DNA of 64,000 bases, from the NCBI RefSeq assembly GCF_035582795.1, contig NC_134365.1, positions 210,706,387-210,770,386 of the forward strand, written 5' to 3'. Positions 50,304-63,100 of this stretch are shown piece by piece (positions within the stretch are counted from its first letter, which is position 1; each line of letters opens with the position of its first letter). This DNA is from Mycteria americana (Eukaryota > Chordata > Aves > Ciconiiformes > Ciconiidae). Both the position numbers and the translations under genes were made by a program. A model generated the notes under the pieces. That model was not told where the DNA came from. It made no database searches and saw nothing but the letters and a program-made list of their open reading frames with translations.

Positions 50304-50567
50304 GGGTTGAAAGAAATGAAAAGGGTTGATTCAGATTGGATATAAAGAAGACCATTTTTTACACTGAGGGTGGTGAAACACTGGAACAGGTTGCCCAGAG
50401 AAGTTGTAGATGCCCCGTCATTGGAAGTGTTCAAGGTCAGGCTGGATGGGGCTTTGAGCAACCTGCTCTAGTGGAAGATGTCCCTGCCCATGGCAGGGCG
50501 GTTGGAACTAGATGATCTTTAAAGGTCCTTTCCAACCCAAACCATTTTATGGTTCTATGATTCTACT

Positions 50568-53500
50568 TTCTGCAAGCATTTTTCCTGAAAAGTGATGCCT
50601 GAAACAGAACATTTCAGGTACTCCCTGCCCCGTCTCAAGTGGAACAGGAGAGCCATCTCCCGCGCCTTAGACCTGGTATTCCTCCTGTCATAGTCCAGAG
50701 TGATGGGGGGATTTGGATGGGGGAGTTGGGGGCTTTTATTGCAAAAGCACCACAGATAATTTGGTGAGTGTAAATCTCCTCCTAATGCCTAGCTGACTAT
50801 TCCCCATTTAATTTCTCCCTCCTAAGTGTAGTTGTTATTTTGCCTTTGTCCTTATTTAATTTCACCTACTTGATTTCTGGACACTTCTCAAATAACTTGT
50901 GCTTAGTACTCCATCATCCACTTCAGTACTGAACAGAGCAAGCCTGCAGGGCCCCGCTCACAGTGTCTTCCCAATTAAATCCTTGAATTCAAACCTTCTC
51001 CAGACTCTTAATCATAGTATTTAACGTGCACTAGCAATAGTCTCATGGGAAGCAGGCCAGTTCTGTGTCAGTCTCAAAGTCTTTAGCAGTAGAGCATGAG
51101 CTGCCACTGCCATCAGACATTGTGGTGCTCAGCAGGAAAAATCCACAACTTACTTTATTCCACTACATGGGGTTTTTTTGTGACTGAGAAATTTCTGTTG
51201 CAGCCAAAAAAATGGCAAGGGCCAGCTCCTTAGCTGAGATAAATGGCGGGTTTTTTTCTTCACACATGCTTTTCTATGCCTGCCATAATTAGCAGTAAGC
51301 CAAGTTAGAGACTGTCTCATTCAAAGGAAAGCAACAAATAGCTGAAGCATTGTACCTGCATCCATTAGAGGAGTATTTCATAGAGTACAGGCAAAATTAA
51401 CAGTGCATAGCAGTCAAAGCCTCTTGCTATAATATGTAAAAGGAATCCAAGACTCCTTGAAGCATGCTAAGATCATCACCCAAGGAAAAGACGACAGATT
51501 TCTCCTGCATGGAAGAAATGAACCTCAGCTTTGGTTGGTATTGCCTCTGACTGCAGGGCAGCCTACCCCTCCTCCTGTCAGCATGGGATGAATATGTTCT
51601 CTTCTCTGTTGATGGACATGAGAAGAGGGCTGCTAAAATATAGTAATTTCCTGGAACTTCAGGAATGCCATTGTCTCACAGGCATTTTCCAGGGGTATTG
51701 GGCACAATCTCCAAACTATCTCTACTTCCACTGCTCTTATGGCGAAAAATACTGGGAGATTCCAGAGATTTCAAAATCACAGTTTTCTGATAAGTATAAA
51801 CCTCCTCCTAATTTCCTTAATTAATGTATTTAACTAGCCATTGCTAGCAAATACAAATGAGATTTTTATCTCTGGAGCTCAAAGCATTTTACAAAGGTTG
51901 ATAGCATTGTCTACATTTTGGTACCACAAAGAGAGAGCAGTTACTCACCCCCATAATTCAATTACTGAGAGTCTTAAACATTTGCATGTTGAATGTGAAA
52001 CTTCAAGATGTTTTTTGATGTATTTTGGGTAGACCATCATTAAAACAGTCTGGCTATGTCCTGCATAGAAGTCATTAATGGATCACAGTGCGATATCCTA
52101 ACATCTTTGCCAGCTACGGATTTGTCTGCTCTGTGAAAGCAGAGACTCCCCATTGCTCCAAGATGCAGGCTACATTTGTGCAGTGAAGCTACTGAGCTGG
52201 GAGCTCATGCTGAGCTCAGCAACAGTTGGCTGAAGCTATATAGCTCTTGGACGTGAGCAGATGCCATCTGTACAGCGCCGAGCCATGACCCATGTGTGGA
52301 CTTACCAGATGAGTTTCAGCTCTGTTTTCTGTACTTGTGTGCTGCAAGCACAGCCATCACAGGGCCATGGGCAGGTATTCCCACTAAAATTAGACGTTCA
52401 TGGACTTAAAGAAGCAACTAACAGCTACTATAAAATGTCAGGTAGTGGAAAAGTGTTTCAAGAGCTTCAAGGATGCCTTACCCCTCTAAACAGACTGATC
52501 TAGAAACTGTATGTGGACACACAGACAGAGCTTTAGAATAGCAGTTTCCCAGGAGACTGAGAATAACTATATTCATGCCTGCCTTATTCATAAACCTCTT
52601 GAGTGCTGGTGAGAGAGCGTAGCCAGCTCTGCTGCTGATGCAGTCTGCCAGCCTTGCGTCAAAGCCGCCAGGCTGTGACAGCCTGCACCCACATGATATA
52701 ACAGCTCTCAGAGGCTTGGCTGAGAGAGCTCCTACCTTCCCGCAGCCTCTGTGTCCGGTACGTCACGACTGGGTACCTTGCTCTCTTATTTCCTGATCTT
52801 CCGTACACCCCCGAAGGGGGATGAGGATGGGATTCTCCCTGCTCCTTCCCGCAGACAGCACGGTGGGCTGGGGAGCAGGTTTGGGCTGGCATTAGAGAAA
52901 CAGAAACAAGGAAATTCTTTGGCCGAATCTTTCTTCTTGTGGGAACCATGTCCCCCAGGGCCTGTCCTCTGGTTTGCAGTCTTGAAGGGATTTCTGTGAG
53001 CCACTGTGAGTCACAGTGGGTCAAACCTCCCACCTCTTGCCTTAGGCTCAAAGCCTTTTAATGATACTTAGAGAGGCAGGGATTAATCTGGTCATCACTG
53101 CAATGTCCGGACCAGAAGAAAAATTGCCTTTATCTACAAAACAAAGGCATGGAGATTTCCACCTCCTTCAGATCAGACTCTCAGCCACATCTTAGGCGTA
53201 CCTGTTCTCTGCAGGCTTTATCTGGCAGGCAGGGCTTTTTAGGACGAGACAGATGTGCCTATCCAACTAAATAACTGAAGGTCTACAAATGATTCCTGGC
53301 TCTAAGGTGTCAACTCACTTGTTTCCACAGTCTGTAGGGTTAGCTCCATCTAGAGCAGACCAGTCATGGTACACAGCCCTTGACTCTGACCCCTAGGGTC
53401 ACAGGGATATGGGGATATTAAGACATAATTACATTTTTTTGTATGCTTTTCAGTTTAAAGCACTATAATGTGGCGGGTTTGCCAGAGGCCACCAGAATAG

Positions 53501-56500
53501 TTTTTAATAATATGAAGCTAAGGACATAGATCGGGTGTCCTAAAAGCGTGTCATGAGAGTCTCTGAAGGTGCAAATCTTGATGGGATATGTTGGAGGGAC
53601 GTGTAGGGTGGTGGGAACCAGATTGGTATGGTCTCATCCCTACTGCCTTTTGGGAGCTGCTCTTGAAGTGAACCGTTCCCAGAGGCTTGCCCAGAATTTG
53701 TCTTGGAGAAAGCCCGAGACAAGGCTCAGGAATAAGCTAACGTTTGAACAATGAGGACATCAGGGACCAAAACCTTCAGCTGGGTCCCTGGCACTCCTGT
53801 TCGGCAGTGCAAACACATTCCTAGATGTCAAAAAGACAAGTAGCCCTCGGGTCTGTTTCTCATCCTGCAGCTCAGACTCCTGGCACAGAGGCGTTGTTCT
53901 GACCTGTGCAGCATCACGTAATTCTCTCATCCCAACTTAGCACAAGTAAGAGGGAAAAAGCAAACAAAAACCCCAGTTCTTTTGTTGCTGGTTGAGAGAT
54001 TTCACTTCCTTTGCTTTAGGTACATGAAGTTTTTAAGTGTGCAAGAGCTAAAGCAATTTAAAAAGTAGCACAAACACAGCGAGCCCAGGCTATTTTCGTC
54101 CCTGGACTGGTTACCCATTCAAATGCCTTCAAAGGCACCAACCACTTTCCCTGGACTATGTGGGGAAGCGAGGCTCTGACTTTAGAGGACTAATTCAGCA
54201 GACACCTGAGTTGGGTGGGAGTTTGTTCATAAGCAAGGAATTTCATTTACATGAAGGTGTTTGGTTAATCTCCATGATATAAAGAGTTTGTAAACAGGTG
54301 CGGCAACTCGCATCAAAAAACCTGAAGAAACAAAAGAGAGGATGCAAATTTTACTACCTAAAAAAATAAATCAAGTGTTATAATGTGAGTTCTGTGTCAC
54401 AATCCGTAAGGGGAGGGTTGATAACATGAAAATGTTTTGAAGCAAATGAATGTGTGAATATTTAACGATATAAAGCCATAATAGATTTATTCTTTTCATT
54501 ACATTGTGTCACTTCAGAAATACACTTTTTTAGTATTTAATAGAGTAATTACTTTTTAAAATTACAGTAGAATTTAGTATATTCAGTCAAATATTCTGAG
54601 GAAAAAACAGCCAAATTCCAATTTAATGCTCTGATAACTTCTCTCTCAGCCACCCAGTTGGCTGCGATGTGATTGCCTTACAATTGCAACGATGTCCAGA
54701 AGATCTCTGCTTCCTCAAGCTATCTAGTATCATCTTCACTATTATGTTCCTCTAAAGAGCGCACTTTGTTTCCCAAATTCTGCCTCACCCCTAAACCTGC
54801 TCAGTTCTTTCCCAAAGAGCATCTCCCTCTAGAGGAAATCTGAGAGAAATAACTAACTTTTGGACAGCTTTACCACCAGCAATTGCATTTCCAGATGTTA
54901 TAGTCTTGGTACCTCATCGTTGTACCAGCTAGATCAAATAACTCTACGGGCTGCACACTTGCCAAACCAGATAATCTCCTGAGAGGTGACTAAGTGTTAG
55001 TCACTTCACAGGGCAACGATAAAACAATAAGGAAACCATTTGTGTGCAAGGATAACAACCCTCAAAACATTTCAAGAAATCCCTTAGGAATTAATAATTC
55101 CCCCTTAGGAAATTAATTATTTCCCCTTAGGAAATAATAGTTAAACAAATGCCAGGATTTTACTTGCCGTGTGAAAAGCATGATGTTGCAGGTGTTCCTG
55201 GAGGAACCACAGCCCGAGTTTCAGGTTTCACCACATTACTTTAAGCAGCATTTGCCCTTAGAGCAGACCAACGCTCCCCAGAAGCATCCAGCTGCAGGGA
55301 GGAAAGCGAATGTGAAGGGTATTGTTTTGAATGGTCTGCACCCAGCCCTTCTCTTTCTTTCCAGCGAGTTTCTCCACTTTGGAGAGCCTCAGCACCATGA
55401 CTTCCAGGGCAACTATCCTGCAGGAGAACCAGCCTGCGCGGGAAGGGGTCTGCTCAGCGCCGCTAGCACATACACAGTGCCCTGCCTCCTCTGGACCCAC
55501 AGCCTTGCGTTGTGCAGCTGGTAGCAAGTGTCTTAACTCTCCACAATATGTGGACTAAACCCCAAACTGAGAGGCTGGAGAAAGGAGATGCGGGTAGCAT
55601 AAAACACAGTGGAAATAAAATCAGTAAAATGTTAGTCTTACTGACTTCATAACTTTTTTATTTGTTTTTCTGTATATCTGTGCCTGTGTCTGCAGCATAT
55701 CATAGCCCACGCTGGCTGGTTGATCTCCTGCTGCCTACAGAGCAAAATAAGCAAATAGGATATTCCTCAAAAGACAATAATGAACCTGCAGTCATGTTTC
55801 TCCAGACTGGTCAGCCTTGGAGCTCTCTGGACTTGTTTCAGAAGAAAATCACATAAAAGAAAAAGTCACCTTTCACCTTCAATTTCCTGTTTTTACGTGG
55901 TTGAAAAAATGTCTTAGCTACTCAAATATGTGGAATTTTAAAAACAGAGGGATTTTTTAATTCACTTATGAAACATACACTAAAACTGCCTGGGTTTATA
56001 ACAATGCTGATGTATGTTGAGAAAAACCTCATGGATTAAAACTGTTGGAAAATTTCCATACAGGAACTTATACCTCAGCTTAAAATTCAAATATGTTTTG
56101 GGCAACTGTAGCCTGCTTGAAATCTCATGCTCTGTTACAGTTCCCCATTACTTTAACACAAGGTTAGAAAAATGAACATTTCTCTCATTATGTTTCTCTG
56201 GAGTCAATATTTCGCTGATACTGATGGAAAGTCAATGTTGTGTAACATGATAATAAACACAGCTTTTAAAAGAACAGTAATATTACAAGGTTAAACTACC
56301 ACTTCACTCTTAATTTTGCTTCCCATTGTGTACATGAATGACACGACTTTCAGTTATGGGATTACATGTTAGTTTTTCATGATGCCCTGCCTTATCTGGT
56401 TTACAGGTTCAAAAGCAGTTATTTAATATTTTCTTTCTCCTCTCTATTGATTATGGGTAGGTATCCTTTTCAAACCCTGCTTTGAACAGGGAATTAATTT

Positions 56501-58131
56501 CTTCAGAGCACTTTCTTCAGAGCGTTTTTTTGTAGCACTCAATGACATTGAAGAAACATGTGCATATTCTGACACTTAATATTTTTTTATAATGCCCCCA
56601 TTTGATGAAGTGGTGTTATCACCCCTGTTTTATAAAACAGGAACTGAGACAGAGAGAGAAAAGAGCAAACACATCTTGTATTCAGGATGCCTGGAACTGA
56701 GAGTCTGAGAGCAACATGGTTCAAAAACATGCACAGAAGCAAGTAAAAATTCTTTTGTGTGTCATTTTATTGATGCCTGGATATGTTCTCAGAAAGACTG
56801 GAAACACTGATTCATTATAATCACCTCTTCTAATCCATCTGTCTGACTACAACGGTAGGAAGATGTCCTTCATATGTAGTTAACAAACAGGGCAAAAATG
56901 GCAAGTTTTTGCCTAGGTATTTGAATGTTTGGTAACAGTAGAGAAATGATGAGACTTAGGACTCTCCCAGTACTTGGAAAGGGTCACATCTTTTCGATCT
57001 TCTTCTTCGGCAAGCGTTGTCTTCTCCCAAATTTTGGCTTCTCATTCCAAGCCAGTTCTCCATTCCTCCAACTCTTTATTGCAATCATTTTGCCCTAATC
57101 CAGCAAAGGCTGTTTTTTCCCCATAGAATTTCTTCATCTGCTTCCCCCACCTTCCTGTGCACAAAAAAAGTATAATCTTTTTAAAAGGCTTAAAAGCACA
57201 GCCCTTGCACAAAGCCCATTCCTGAGTCTATACCAAATTTCATCTTCAAAGTAATGGGGACAACAATTTGAGCTTTTCAAATAGAAATGTGCCAGAATAC
57301 CTCCCAAGCCTCCTTTATTGTTCTCCAAATGGTTGTCATCTCCCTGCAGAGGTTGCTTATATCAGCAGCTTAATAACATTAACCTCAAGGGGCATGAGAA
57401 CAGTCCAGGTATCTTGTCTTCTTTGAATTAAAAAAGCCCTGTTTTGGGGTGGGGTTTTTTTGCAAAATACAAAATGCCTTCTAAGGTTTCTCTCTAGTAT
57501 TAAGAGCTGCTGGTGGCTCCCAGATCCCCCTGTAACTCTTCCTCAGCGGAGCTTCCTCCTTAACGAAAAGGCTGTACCCTGCACAGTTCTTGAGGATGTG
57601 CAGATGTGCCTAAGACTTTTGCTGCAACAGGGACAAGCAGGCTCAAGGTTTCTGCAGTGAACAAGTCCTTCTTGAAGGGCACTCAAGGCCTATGTAGGGG
57701 GAAGGAATTTCAGTTGCTCCTAAATGACAGACAATTGCATTACATTCCCTTTCTTTTTTTACCTGCCTGTAAACTGTCAGTCCCTCCCCTGCTGCACCAA
57801 ATGTCCCAGCTGGCCTGTCCTCTAGAGAGGGCTTGTTAGTTGAACCTTCTTGGGAGACAATACCACAGAACCACAAATGGGGCAAATTAACTGGCAATTT
57901 AATGAGTAGTGAACTGCCTACCTTCACCGAAGGGTCAAAGTGGTGACAGCTAAACAGCTCAGGGAATATTTGTAACTGGCGGGTCTCTCAGGAGCGATGA
58001 GACGTGTCTCACTGTTACCTCAGACATGGAGATGAAGAGCTGAAGTCAAGCAGTCACCGATGGCTAGTTCCACCTGACCTGTCGCCTCAGGCTTTCTCCT
58101 GTTTGTTGTTTTCTTTCATGGTTCTTTTTAG
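50568..58131. other. intergenic, no gene seen
   Basis: About 7.6 kb without a supported gene. Short frames here show no splice structure or known motif. The only structured piece noticed is the tandem repeat at 55081-55137. Confidence 0.45.
55081..55137 (+). repeat. three diverged 20-22-base tandem units
   Basis: CCCTTAGGAA recurs three times, each followed by an AT-rich, partly palindromic piece such as TTAATTATTTC. Units differ by one to a few bases. Confidence 0.75.
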
Positions 58132-60050
58132 GTTGTAGTGGAAGAACTAAGATGAGCTTCTAGTGACCTCCTGCTGTCTCTGGCCTACTGTCACTTCAAA
58201 TATGTCATCTGTGAGCTGCAAGGTCATGTGAAGCCCCCAAAGGAAATCTCTGAGGAGTTTGTCTTCATTAGCTTCAGCAAACTTGCTACCAGCAATGGTC
58301 CAGCAACCTCCACCTCTCGCTTTGCTGTTACACTCTCTGAGAACCAGGAGAAGGTACTCTTCCCTGCCCCCTGAGGTGCTCAGTGCTGAATCAAAGGGCT
58401 ATGAGATCATGGCTGCCTCATCATTCACTGCTCTGAACAGTCTTGACAGCATAGAGACAATGTCTGAATCCTGGGAGGCCGCTGTGGTCTGGAAGGACAT
58501 CAGTGGCCATCTACCACTCAGCCTCCTGCAACAAGCCTTGGAGGAGGAGAAGGTGTAGTGGGGAGGAAGAGGAAGAGGAAAGAAACAGCTCGGCATTTCA
58601 AAGAAGGTATTTCAGGACATTCCATACCTTATCCTTGAATTCAAAACTCATCTGCGATTAAACCCTAAGGAGCATACTGCTGTAGCTCAGGACAACTATA
58701 TTGGTTGCTAATGCCAGATAGCCTCCCTGGCACATATTTTTTACATTATCTTTCCCCCCATCTTTTGATGCAGTTCTAAAGACATAAATATTTCATTCAG
58801 AGTGTGGGAACAATGCTCCTTCCCTCGAATGAGGGAAGCCCAGTTTTGTGGCAGTTCACTGTCTGATCTGTCAAGAGGAAGCGGTGAGAACTGCTGATGT
58901 TGTGGGCCTTTGGCAGCAGCTGTGAGATGTCAGAGCTCATCTGTCTTTGCATGTAGTAACAGCGTGTGAGGAGACGTGCTTTAGCAGGAAGCGGTTTGTC
59001 TAAGGAAGTATCTAAAGCTGGAAAACTGTTGCTGCTGCTATGGGAGTATCAAAACCCTGTGGGCTGGTAGACAGTGTGCCTGGATTCGAGCTTTTCATCC
59101 CTCTCATGAGCCTGTGAGCCCAGGCAGAGCCTGGGAAATTCATGCTGAGATGCAGCTCAATCCCAGGGTATGAAAGCAGGGAGGTATTCTCTCTCTCCTA
59201 GAGAAATACCTTTCCTCCTGAGGAAGGAGGGAAATCTCTCTCTTCAGGAACTCGTCTCTAGAGGATGCTGTGTATGAAAGAGGAACTTCAGTCTGAGCAA
59301 AAAAACTTGTCCCTTTCTTCTCTGTGGCTCAAACAGACCTTTATGGCTGTGGCAGTTGTGATGGACCTTCTTCAAAAGCAATGAAGTGTTTGACCAGCTC
59401 TCCTGGGTCTTGGGTCAACGTGAAGAGGTCCAACACACTTCTCAAATGACCAAGATGAGGTGCTCCCCTGGATGCCCTGTGGCTATGTGGGTCTCTGTGT
59501 CAGCAGATACCAAAGACCTGTGGGAGCTCCTGGAAAAGCTGTTGGCCTGAAGAGACCTAGATGCATGCATACAGGTGGAGGGGAGATTTAAGGCTTTCTG
59601 TGTTTTTCAGGCAACAGAATAGAAAAGCATGGAGGCCTGAGACAGTGCTGAGGTTCAATGAAGCCTGATTTCCTAAGAAAGTGAGACTTCCACCCACTCC
59701 CTCTGGTTTTCTGGGTGAGTGAGCTCTCTCCCAAACAGAAACTGTGGGTAACAATATGGCAACACTGGCAAAAATGCTGGAGGAGCTGAAGGAGTTCATT
59801 GGATCCACTTTCAAAGACATCAGCCAGTACACTGAGATTTTCTTTGATGCTGTGAGTGAACAGTATGACCTAACCCCTGTTTCAATGATCTTTGTAAAGT
59901 TCATCTGAGAGGTGTGTTATAAGCAGGTGCAGATGAGGACATTTTGGGTTCAGAGAAGATATTTCTTCTATGGAAAAGACCAAAGAGACTATGGCAAGAC
60001 TTGGGGTGATCTCTCCTGATCCTCAGTCTCAGACAGGTACTCATCTTTGG
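58132..60050 (+). pseudogene. unprocessed pseudogene of the maestro heat-like repeat (MROH) family
   Basis: MROH proteins are long HEAT-repeat proteins, with lineage-specific copies in birds. Block 58132-58370 follows an acceptor-like TTCTTTTTAG and reads LLLSLAYCHFKYVICELQ, then SEEFVFISFSKLATSNGP, which fits the family's exon with MYELQ and DEFVLLSLSKLA; it contains a TGA early and ends in another. Block 59337-59545 follows GGCTCAAACAG and includes AMWVSVSADTKDLWELLEKL, like the VWLAVSENVPF-MLHSLMGRL part of human MROH1-type proteins. Block 59739-60010 follows CTCCCAAACAG and reads MATLAKMLEELKEFIG, then YTEIFFDAVSEQ and FFYGKDQRD, matching the EALTKILAELRE...CRIFFDNESELLRL...HFFKGEVKKAW region. 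Stops and frame changes occur in every block, while acceptors remain, so this is a decayed gene copy with introns, not a retrocopy. Family assignment is from memory of the proteins. Confidence 0.6.
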
Positions 60051-60159
60051 ATTCCACCTGAAGAGTGCTGAAGAAAGCCAAGACGCTAAGGAAGGAGTCA
60101 TCTCACTACACTGTAGGTTACTACATCTGTGCTGCTGCCTCCTGTGTTTTTTCATAGGC

Positions 60160-63100
60160 AGTGGGGACGAAGAGAAGGGACTTTGTTGGTTTGATATTTA
60201 TTACATTCCTGAGCTCCTCAAAGCAGACCGTGGGGTTTGTTTTCTAGCAAAATGAGGATTAGCTTTCTAACGTCTGCAACAGTAGCCTCAGGCTACTTTT
60301 GGTGCTCTGGCTACGTTTTTTATCCTGTCCAAGCTTCAGAGTGGGGCTTGACTGAGAAAAGCCTGCAAAAGAACTGCAGAGGGAAGGAAAATCCCTGTTC
60401 TTTTTATTATAAAACACTTGAGAGGTGTTTGAACACTGCAGTGAGCAATGGGAGTCCTGTTCTGTACTGTCTAAAACCTGCTCCCTTGCCCAGCCTGGGG
60501 GTGTGGGCACGAAGAGCTGTTCTCTGCAGGGAAACAGCCCCAGCCATGCTGAAGGAAACACTTACTGGAATGACCGTCCTCTCTCAGACGCTCCTCCTGA
60601 GCCACATGGAGAGCACGGTATGAGTCTGACGGGACAGATGCAGGACCTGGGAAGGGCTCAGACAGGCATGGGACCTGGGAGCGAGCCAGGGTACATAACT
60701 CTGGAGGTAGGCACTTTCACCACCCAAGTCTCTATTCAGCAGGTTACTTGTCAATACTTGCCAAGTACTAGAAGGGCTGTTTTTCTGAACTGGCAAGTCC
60801 TGCTGTATATTAATCCTCATAAAAGGGCACGGTCAGAATTGGCAGTAAAAGATTTTCCTAGTTTTTCTAACCAAAGAAATGAAATTAAACTTTTGGAAAC
60901 ACCTTGAAGTACAAGATGGGAGGTCTCTGTTCTTTTGCAACACTCTTCCAGACCTCCCAGCTTTGCAGCCTGCAGGACAGAAAGCCACAAAATGCAAATT
61001 GTCCCTAATAGACAGCTAGATTTTCTTTTGCACCACTCTAAGGTGGGTTGTACAAAGTGGTGCTCAAAGAAAAGATTTCTGGAAAATTTTACTCCAATGA
61101 GACAGCTCTGATTCTGCCCCCCGCTTCCATGACACAGACTCATCTCTGCCTTTACTGAACTGGCCCACTGACCTGGCCACTGGAACAGAATCTGTCATTT
61201 GTCTTTGAGCATTATTTTATTCACCCAGTAGCTCCACTTCTTTCTGTGGATCAGGGATTTTTTTGCAAACGTAGGTGTGCAAGAAGCCAGTGTGCTAGCC
61301 TGTGTGCAGTGCTGCTCCATGAGCTGTTGGATGCAATATGGACATGTTGCAAAAGGGTGATAAAGGACTGAATACACCAGCACGTTAATCAAATCCCATG
61401 ATAATTTTCCTGTGGAACTTGTAATTTCCTCACCTAGTATCTTCTGAAAGGTGGAAGTTGTCTGGGTTCACATAAGCATTGCAAGGGTACATCAGAGCAC
61501 TGTGAACTGTTGAATTGCTCAGTCCTCAAGAACAGCCAAGTTCATAAGCAGCAACAAGGACCAATTTAACTTCTGCAGCACAGAATCACAGAAAAGTATC
61601 TTAAAAATGCGGCCTTTCTTTTTAGCATACAGAAAGACCAAATAAGCAGGAGTAATGGTGTTTTCACTTCCTCTGAAATAAAACACAGGAGTTTTAATTA
61701 GTTTTGACTGTACTCCCTTAGTCAACTACAGTACTGTACTAAAAACATTGCAGAGCCCAGGAATAGACACCCAGAGACCCAACTCTTCTCTTAGTTAAAC
61801 TTACTCCTAGAGGCCAGTCACTTCAACTCTTCTTCCTCCATCAAGAAAAGAGAGGATCATGTTTCTGGGGTAGCCTTTGGAAAGTACCTTAAAATCCAGT
61901 GAGAACAAGTATTGCATAGCTGCTATGAGAGGCAGATAAGGTCTTTACAGATACATATAAAAAGAAGAAAAGAAGCAATGCTGGTCTGAAAAGACACAAC
62001 ACTTGTGGGAAGCACTTTCTAGGGCTGTTTAGCAATATGTACTGCATATGTTTCTGTGCCTCTCCACCCACTGATTTTATTTAGATCGTTCTCTGAAGGT
62101 GAGTTCTTCATCTAGTCCTCTGCCTATGTCTGCTGCATACTAATGAAACACTGTCTGTTAAGTCTGAAAAGTCATACAATTCCTTAATCTCCCTCCTCTT
62201 TAACTCTCAAGCACACAGGAGTTATTACTACCTATAGTTCTCCCTCTTCAAAAGCGTGGCAGCAAATCTGGCCTAACGTACGTAGTACGTAGACTACAGA
62301 ATCACACCCACAAAATGCTAGTAAGGAAACAAAATAAAAATAAAGCATTTGGGTTTAGCAGCCTGTGATTTGGGTATTTAGTGGTTAGTACAAGCTCATG
62401 CCTCAGTCAGGCACATAGTCTAAACTGCCCTTGAACCCTACCACACTTGGACACAAGTCACTACTTCCTAAGTCCCATCCCTATGTCACCAAGTAACCTG
62501 TATTCTCTGTAATGAACTGCTTTTTCAATATTAATTTCTTTCTGAGGGGATCTGAAGACTGCAAAGGTTTGAAAAAAAAACAAAACTAAAAATACTAAAC
62601 ATTCAAATGCTTTTCTCCGTCTAAATCCTAAATTTCTGTTGGTTCACATTCAGCCTTAGACATGTCTGGCTGTGCTCTTTCGTAGCTTCTGTGTCCGTAA
62701 GCATACTGTGTGTGTTTTGAGGAGCCCTGAAGAGTTAGTAAATGAAAACAAAACTACTGGTGAAACAGAGTCCCTCTCCAATTAGTAATGAAATCCACAT
62801 TGTCTGTTTTTGGAGAAGGCTGGCATTGCAATGTGAGCATTCACAGGACTCCAAGCTAAAAGAGCACTGAAAGGCTCTGATTTCTGACCATATTTCCCTG
62901 CTGGTTGGAATGAAGTACAAACCTTTTTTTCTTTTCAGCTTTAATTTAACAGTCTTTGGGAACAGGTGGATTTTCCATAAAATTAGGTTAAAATATTTAG
63001 TAACCCTACTGCAGAAATACTGACTTTGAATTCTTAGAAATTTCTGCTGACAGAGTTCCACCAGGGAGTTATAATTAAACCTCCACGAAGAAATAACCCA

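Larger units (their letters stand above)
47528..50567 (+). mobile_element. old CR1 LINE (outer element), split by two later insertions
   Basis: Three plus-strand blocks belong to one 5'-truncated CR1: 47528-47756 ([25 protein letters not shown]), 48412-48927 ([19 protein letters not shown] through LLERVQRR) and 50304-50567 ([12 protein letters not shown]-like region, the 3' UTR block TTGGAACTAGATGATC and the tail TTCTATGATTCTA). The coding part has stops and frame changes, for example TAG within the block after RLEE near 47710. The sequence across each gap resumes where it stopped, so the two interruptions are insertions. Confidence 0.9.
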
